Shown piece after piece: positions 60,571 to 64,000 of a stretch of DNA of 64,000 nt (position 1 is its first letter; the number at the start of each line of letters is the position of its first letter). A program made the position numbers and the translations under genes. The notes beneath the pieces are model-generated. The model did not search any database, was not told where the DNA came from, and saw nothing but the letters and a program-made list of their open reading frames with translations. The DNA comes from Chryseobacterium phosphatilyticum (lineage in GTDB: Bacteria; Bacteroidota; Bacteroidia; Flavobacteriales; Weeksellaceae), in assembly GCF_002899825.2 (NCBI RefSeq), contig NZ_PPED02000001.1, positions 806,001 through 870,000 of the forward strand, read 5' to 3'.

Positions 60571-61167
60571 ATTTTTATCAACCTTAGCATATTATAGTAA
60601 AATATAAAGTTCAAAAACACATACTTATCCTGCATTAACTCTGGAAAAAATAAAATCATTAAGAAAAATTTACATCACATTTATTTAAAAATTGAAAAAA
60701 ATACACGCAAAAAAGATATTTGATTTAATAAAAGTTAGTGTAAAAAAATATTCATTTATTTCATTAATATTTCACCATAAAGTTACTTATTTTATTTGTT
60801 ATTTCTTTTTAGTATAGTATATTTGTCACGCAAAACCAAAATGACACGCATGAAAAAAAATAGACGCCAGTATCTGAATTCCAGATAAATATACTTTATT
60901 CAATAACCATCCAATTTCAGAGGTTAATCAGTTTTTGAACAACATATTTCTTCTATATTTCTTTGAATAGATATATCATATTTCTCTTTCATAAGAATTA
61001 TTCCTATTTACGAAAGACAATGCCCAGATTGGGATATGTACAAATAGCAGGAGAATAGCACCAAAAATTTTTAAAACCTTTTCTAAAAGCATGAGTATAC
61101 AATATATACTGATTATCTGTCTATGCCCAATATCAAGAAAATCATATCAATAAATACAATTTAAATT
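60571..61167. other. 597-base intergenic region with a long leader
   Basis: No gene longer than 15 codons is supported. It contains a full Bacteroidetes promoter (60795..60825) that would start the carrier-protein transcript near 60832, leaving about 335 bases of untranslated leader. A tiny frame (60841..60888, MTRMKKNRRQYLNSR) begins right after that start. I recognise no riboswitch family. Confidence 0.5.
60795..60825 (+). promoter_or_regulatory. Promoter of the carrier-protein/flavoprotein/diiron oxygenase genes
   Basis: TTTG (60795-60798), 19 bases, then TATATTTG (60818-60825) is a full match to the phylum consensus. It is followed by a leader of about 335 bases. Confidence 0.6.
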
Positions 61168-61416
61168 ATGCAAAATCAAGAAAAATTATTCGAGAAAGTT
61201 TATGAAATTTTAGCAGACATTACCGAATGTAATCCAAAAGAAATCCAACCTGATACCAATCTGATGCGTGAAATGGGAATGACCTCCCTGATGGGACTTG
61301 AGGTTCTGGTAGAGCTTGAGCGCAACTTCCAGATCAGTCTTGATGAAGAGCTGCTGGTAAATATGACCACTCCTAAAGATATTATTAAAGTTTTACAGGA
61401 GGAGCTGGCAAACTAA
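61168..61416 (+). CDS. Acyl carrier protein
   Basis: This 82-residue four-helix carrier protein has phosphopantetheine Ser S40 in MGMTSLMGLEVLVELE; the usual Asp before the Ser is Thr here (TSL instead of DSL). It is acidic overall. It is not the fatty-acid-synthesis acpP (different surroundings and sequence) but a dedicated carrier, presumably holding a substrate for the enzymes encoded next. The flavoprotein gene starts 75 bases downstream. Confidence 0.9.
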   Translation: MQNQEKLFEKVYEILADITECNPKEIQPDTNLMREMGMTSLMGLEVLVELERNFQISLDEELLVNMTTPKDIIKVLQEELAN

Positions 61417-61491
61417 AGTCCCTGTTTCTTTTTATTTATTACAATTTTGAACAGGTAGGGAAATAAACAATTCATTAACAAACACAAAAAA

Positions 61492-63009
61492 ATGATTAAA
61501 AACCTCGATACTGATGATCTGGTAATCGGAGCAGGTCTCTGTGGACTAATGTATGGCTTAACTGCCGTCACAGAAGGTCGCTCCGTTATTATTAGTGAAG
61601 CCCATCACAAAGCAGGTGGCTATGCAACCAACTTTTACAGAAATAAAAGAAAATTCATTTTCGATTGCAGTCAGCACAAAGTAAGCGGAATCAGGGAAAA
61701 TGTAGGGAATCTTTGGAATACCCTGCAAAGATTAAAACTCCACTCATTACTGGAAGAGTTTATACTCCATGAGGAAATCGGAACGGTCGTTTATAAAGAA
61801 CGATTTATCAGAATTCCATCGGAACCGGAGGAAATCAGAGAAGTCCTTTGCGCTCATTTTCCGGAAGAGCGCACAGGAATACAACAGCTCTTCAAAGATA
61901 TAGAATCTCATGGCTATCAACATTATATGTTTTTTAGAAGACTTATGAATGAATACACCATTAATAAAGAAATCCTGAGAGAAAGCAGAGGCTTAGCCAA
62001 AATAACAGCCAGAGAATACTTTAACCGTATTTTTAAAGGGCAAGATATTATAGAAGTACTCAGCCCTATTGCGATTTATTCAGGATCCATATCCAATGAA
62101 GTGAATGCTTTTTATTTTCTTCATTGTTTATATGCAATGTTTTATGGCGGCCAGGCATATGTGAAAGGAACCGGACAAAGGCTTTCAGATGAATTACTTA
62201 AGGAGTTTATTAGCCGTGGTGGCATTTTACTGAAAAAGAATCCGGTATATGAAATGGAAGATCACCAGGAGTATATGCAGATAAAAACCCGAAAAAGAAT
62301 AATTAATGCCAGAAAAGTAATTGCCACATGCCCTCCGGAAGATGTTTTGAAAATGCTTAAGAAAGATAAATATACTGAAGACTTTCAAGATGTTATCAAC
62401 AATTTTGAGGTTGGATGGGGCCATTTTTGTGTATACCTTGTTATTTCTGTACCTCCTGAAGAAATAGGAATTTTTTCTCCTGAATATCTTTTGGTTTCCG
62501 ATTACGGCGACAACTTTACCAGAGAAGACTTTGAAAATGACCGATATTATGATCTTTTTACATTAAGTTTAAGCAACTATCACAGATTTGATCCTGATGG
62601 TGGCTATATTCTCCAACTGGTCATGCTTGATCATGGGGACCGATGGTTTCACCTCACAGAGGAAGAATATCTAGTCCGAAAACAGAAAATCCAGGAAAAG
62701 CTTATACAGAGGGCTTTCAAAACCTTTCCTGATCTTAAGGGAAAACTGATATACATTGAATCATCAACTCCTAAAACAAACTACAAATTTACTCTTGCTA
62801 CAAAAGGCTCTGCCTTTGCCTATAAAATGCTTCCTAAAACCAATTTAAGTCTGCTCAGCAGTTTTCCAAATGATAAAATCAATCTGGTCAGTACCTGGTC
62901 TGGAGGTCCCGGGTATGAAACTGCCATGTGCTTTGGTTTTACGCAGGGGAAGTTATTAAGTAAAACACAAAAATATGAATCCATTGAAGAAAAAAACACT
63001 GAGTCCTAA
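61492..63009 (+). CDS. FAD-dependent oxidoreductase (phytoene desaturase/carotenoid isomerase-like)
   Basis: This 505-residue flavoprotein has an N-terminal dinucleotide-binding fold (DDLVIGAGLCGLMYGLTAV, GAGLCG at 13-18; IISEAHHKAGGYATNFYRN) and a C-terminal FAD-domain segment (LVSTWSGGPGYETAMCFGFTQGKLL). The middle resembles desaturases/isomerases that act on long hydrophobic substrates. Its end overlaps the next gene by 35 bases, showing tight coupling. With a carrier protein before it, a carrier-bound or lipid-like substrate is likely. Confidence 0.87.
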   Translation: MIKNLDTDDLVIGAGLCGLMYGLTAVTEGRSVIISEAHHKAGGYATNFYRNKRKFIFDCSQHKVSGIRENVGNLWNTLQRLKLHSLLEEFILHEEIGTVVYKERFIRIPSEPEEIREVLCAHFPEERTGIQQLFKDIESHGYQHYMFFRRLMNEYTINKEILRESRGLAKITAREYFNRIFKGQDIIEVLSPIAIYSGSISNEVNAFYFLHCLYAMFYGGQAYVKGTGQRLSDELLKEFISRGGILLKKNPVYEMEDHQEYMQIKTRKRIINARKVIATCPPEDVLKMLKKDKYTEDFQDVINNFEVGWGHFCVYLVISVPPEEIGIFSPEYLLVSDYGDNFTREDFENDRYYDLFTLSLSNYHRFDPDGGYILQLVMLDHGDRWFHLTEEEYLVRKQKIQEKLIQRAFKTFPDLKGKLIYIESSTPKTNYKFTLATKGSAFAYKMLPKTNLSLLSSFPNDKINLVSTWSGGPGYETAMCFGFTQGKLLSKTQKYESIEEKNTES

Positions 63010-63991
63010 ATTTTCAGAGCTGCTGGAAAAGCTCAACAAAGCATCTGAAAAAAAGCAAATGAGCCTTCTTCTTGATCATCCCTGGGATGAGCCTACCGAA
63101 AATGCATGGCTTAAGAAAAGAGAAAACATTTCTATCTACGGCACCCCTTATTATGATCTTGCATCAGAGGAAGAAAGAAGGTTGTTGTCTGTCTATGAAA
63201 CCGGATCATGGTGGTATACATTCATTGTATTTGAAAACCTGGTTTCAGAGTATTATATGAAAATTGTCAATCATGGCTCTTTGAAAAGATTTCCAGAAGT
63301 AGTAAAGTATATTCATCATTTCTGCAAAGAAGAAATTGTTCATGCTATGGTATTCCGAAAAGCCATGAACTATTTCAATATCTCTCCTTTTCCCATGCCT
63401 TTAAATCTGAAAGAAATATACAGTCATAATGCATCAATGTCTGAATTTCCACTAAAAGCAATTTATTTAACAATTTTAATAGAATGGCTGGCTGAGAATA
63501 ATGCTATGGAAGACTGCAACAGTAAAGATATTTCCAAGCTGTCAAGAGCAGTCGCTGTAGAGCATCATAAGGAAGAAGCCAGACATATAGAATGGGGAAA
63601 AAATATGATCAGAGAATTTATAGATGTTGTTCCCGAATTTTTAGATGAAGCAAAGCAAATAACGGCACCTATGCTTCGAAGTATGCTGGATATGTCGGTG
63701 TCAAGTATCATGGTATATTCCCGTGTGGGGTTTAAGGATAAGGCTTTCAGGAATTATAAGGATCTTATTCCTACAGTACTTCATTCCGAAAACAGGAAAA
63801 GAATCAATTCTAAAATCATGGCTCCAATGATGAGGTATTTTGTAGAAATAGGAGTATGCACCACCGGCAATATGCCAGTATGGAAGGAAAATGGCTTTGA
63901 AAAAGACGCAGAAGATGCGATCAGCTATTTTACTAAGAAGTCAGAATCGGAAAAAGATATAGACAATGTTATGGATAAGAAGTTTGAATAA
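62975..63991 (+). CDS. AurF-like diiron oxygenase
   Basis: These 338 residues form a ferritin-like diiron protein of the AurF/CmlI type (arylamine or amine N-oxygenases). Ligand pattern: Glu in FENLVSEYYMKIV (E87 or E92), ExxH in KEEIVHAM (E120, H123), Glu in LIEWLAENNA (E170 or E174) and H-x3-E-x2-H in EHHKEEARHIEWG (H197, E201, H204), the same seven-ligand order as in AurF. It overlaps the flavoprotein gene by 35 bases in another frame. The substrate may be carried by the adjacent acyl carrier protein. The cluster probably continues beyond 64000. Confidence 0.85.
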   Translation: MNPLKKKTLSPKFSELLEKLNKASEKKQMSLLLDHPWDEPTENAWLKKRENISIYGTPYYDLASEEERRLLSVYETGSWWYTFIVFENLVSEYYMKIVNHGSLKRFPEVVKYIHHFCKEEIVHAMVFRKAMNYFNISPFPMPLNLKEIYSHNASMSEFPLKAIYLTILIEWLAENNAMEDCNSKDISKLSRAVAVEHHKEEARHIEWGKNMIREFIDVVPEFLDEAKQITAPMLRSMLDMSVSSIMVYSRVGFKDKAFRNYKDLIPTVLHSENRKRINSKIMAPMMRYFVEIGVCTTGNMPVWKENGFEKDAEDAISYFTKKSESEKDIDNVMDKKFE

Positions 63992-64000
63992 CCTAAAAAT

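Noticed and set aside
60841-60888. 15-codon frame in the leader of the carrier-protein gene
   Set aside because: Too short to support as a gene; mentioned only as a possible leader peptide.
1-64000. rRNA, tRNA, CRISPR array, prophage or insertion sequence
   Set aside because: I looked through the gaps for cloverleaf-like arms, regularly spaced identical repeats and transposase or integrase motifs, and saw none. A tRNAscan/Infernal run would be decisive.

Overview
The window looks like chromosomal DNA of a Chryseobacterium-like member of the Flavobacteriia (Bacteroidetes). The evidence is AT-rich sequence; secreted proteins whose signal peptides end in AQ or SQ; genes read by the Bacteroidetes promoter type (TTTG - about 19 bases - TAnnTTTG); flavobacterial versions of rpsF-rpsR-rplI, PhoH, DUF62 and HisRS; and intergenic repeats that I recall from this group. 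I found no rRNA, tRNA, CRISPR array, prophage or insertion sequence.

Layout. 1-2.8 kb: four leftward outer-membrane beta-barrel genes, three of them closed by their own terminator hairpin. 2.9-8.9 kb: phoH, a DUF62 SAM hydrolase, a 2-oxoacid dehydrogenase E2, two small membrane proteins, a ClC transporter and an exported protein. 9.2-10.5 kb: rpsF-rpsR-rplI. 10.8-16 kb: an AraC regulator divergent from a TolC/HlyD/MFS efflux set. 16.5-21.7 kb: an aldehyde dehydrogenase, a periplasmic thioredoxin, a lipid A-type acyltransferase with a glycosyltransferase, a DnaQ-like exonuclease and apaG. 21.8-27.1 kb: sucB, sucA (leftward) and an SRPBCC/GyrI-like protein. 27.4-32.6 kb: a leftward glycogen operon glgB-glgA-lipoprotein-glgC, with an esterase carrying a glycogen-binding-like N-terminus divergent from it.

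35.5-41.9 kb holds the most unusual block. Six or seven rightward genes encode three ATP-grasp-type ligases, an alpha/beta hydrolase, a YbdK-type (GCS2) carboxylate-amine ligase and a class I glutamine amidotransferase, with an M17 aminopeptidase just upstream. This is the gene content expected for making and trimming an amide-linked small molecule or peptide whose identity I cannot name. It runs convergently into cyanophycin synthetase, followed by cyanophycinase and an isoaspartyl peptidase/asparaginase, so synthesis and breakdown of an Asp/Arg nitrogen-storage polymer sit side by side. Good matches to sigma-54 (-24/-12) promoters lie before cyanophycinase and before a small YtxH-like gene.

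47-55.8 kb holds a methyltransferase, a membrane-protein gene broken by two apparent frameshifts, three related PH/SHOCT proteins (two with an N-terminal zinc ribbon), hisS with an AT-rich insertion of about 95 codons, an HRDC protein, a short ssb and an O-methyltransferase. 55.9-60.6 kb holds a rightward series: arginase-like, HPP membrane protein, zinc-ribbon protein, TIGR01777 epimerase, NudK-type Nudix, DUF2750 and VOC proteins.

The window ends inside what looks like a small-molecule cluster (61.2-64 kb): a carrier protein, a phytoene-desaturase/isomerase-like flavoprotein and an AurF-type diiron oxygenase with its iron-ligand pattern visible, behind a long leader with a textbook Bacteroidetes promoter. 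The rest of this cluster lies to the right.
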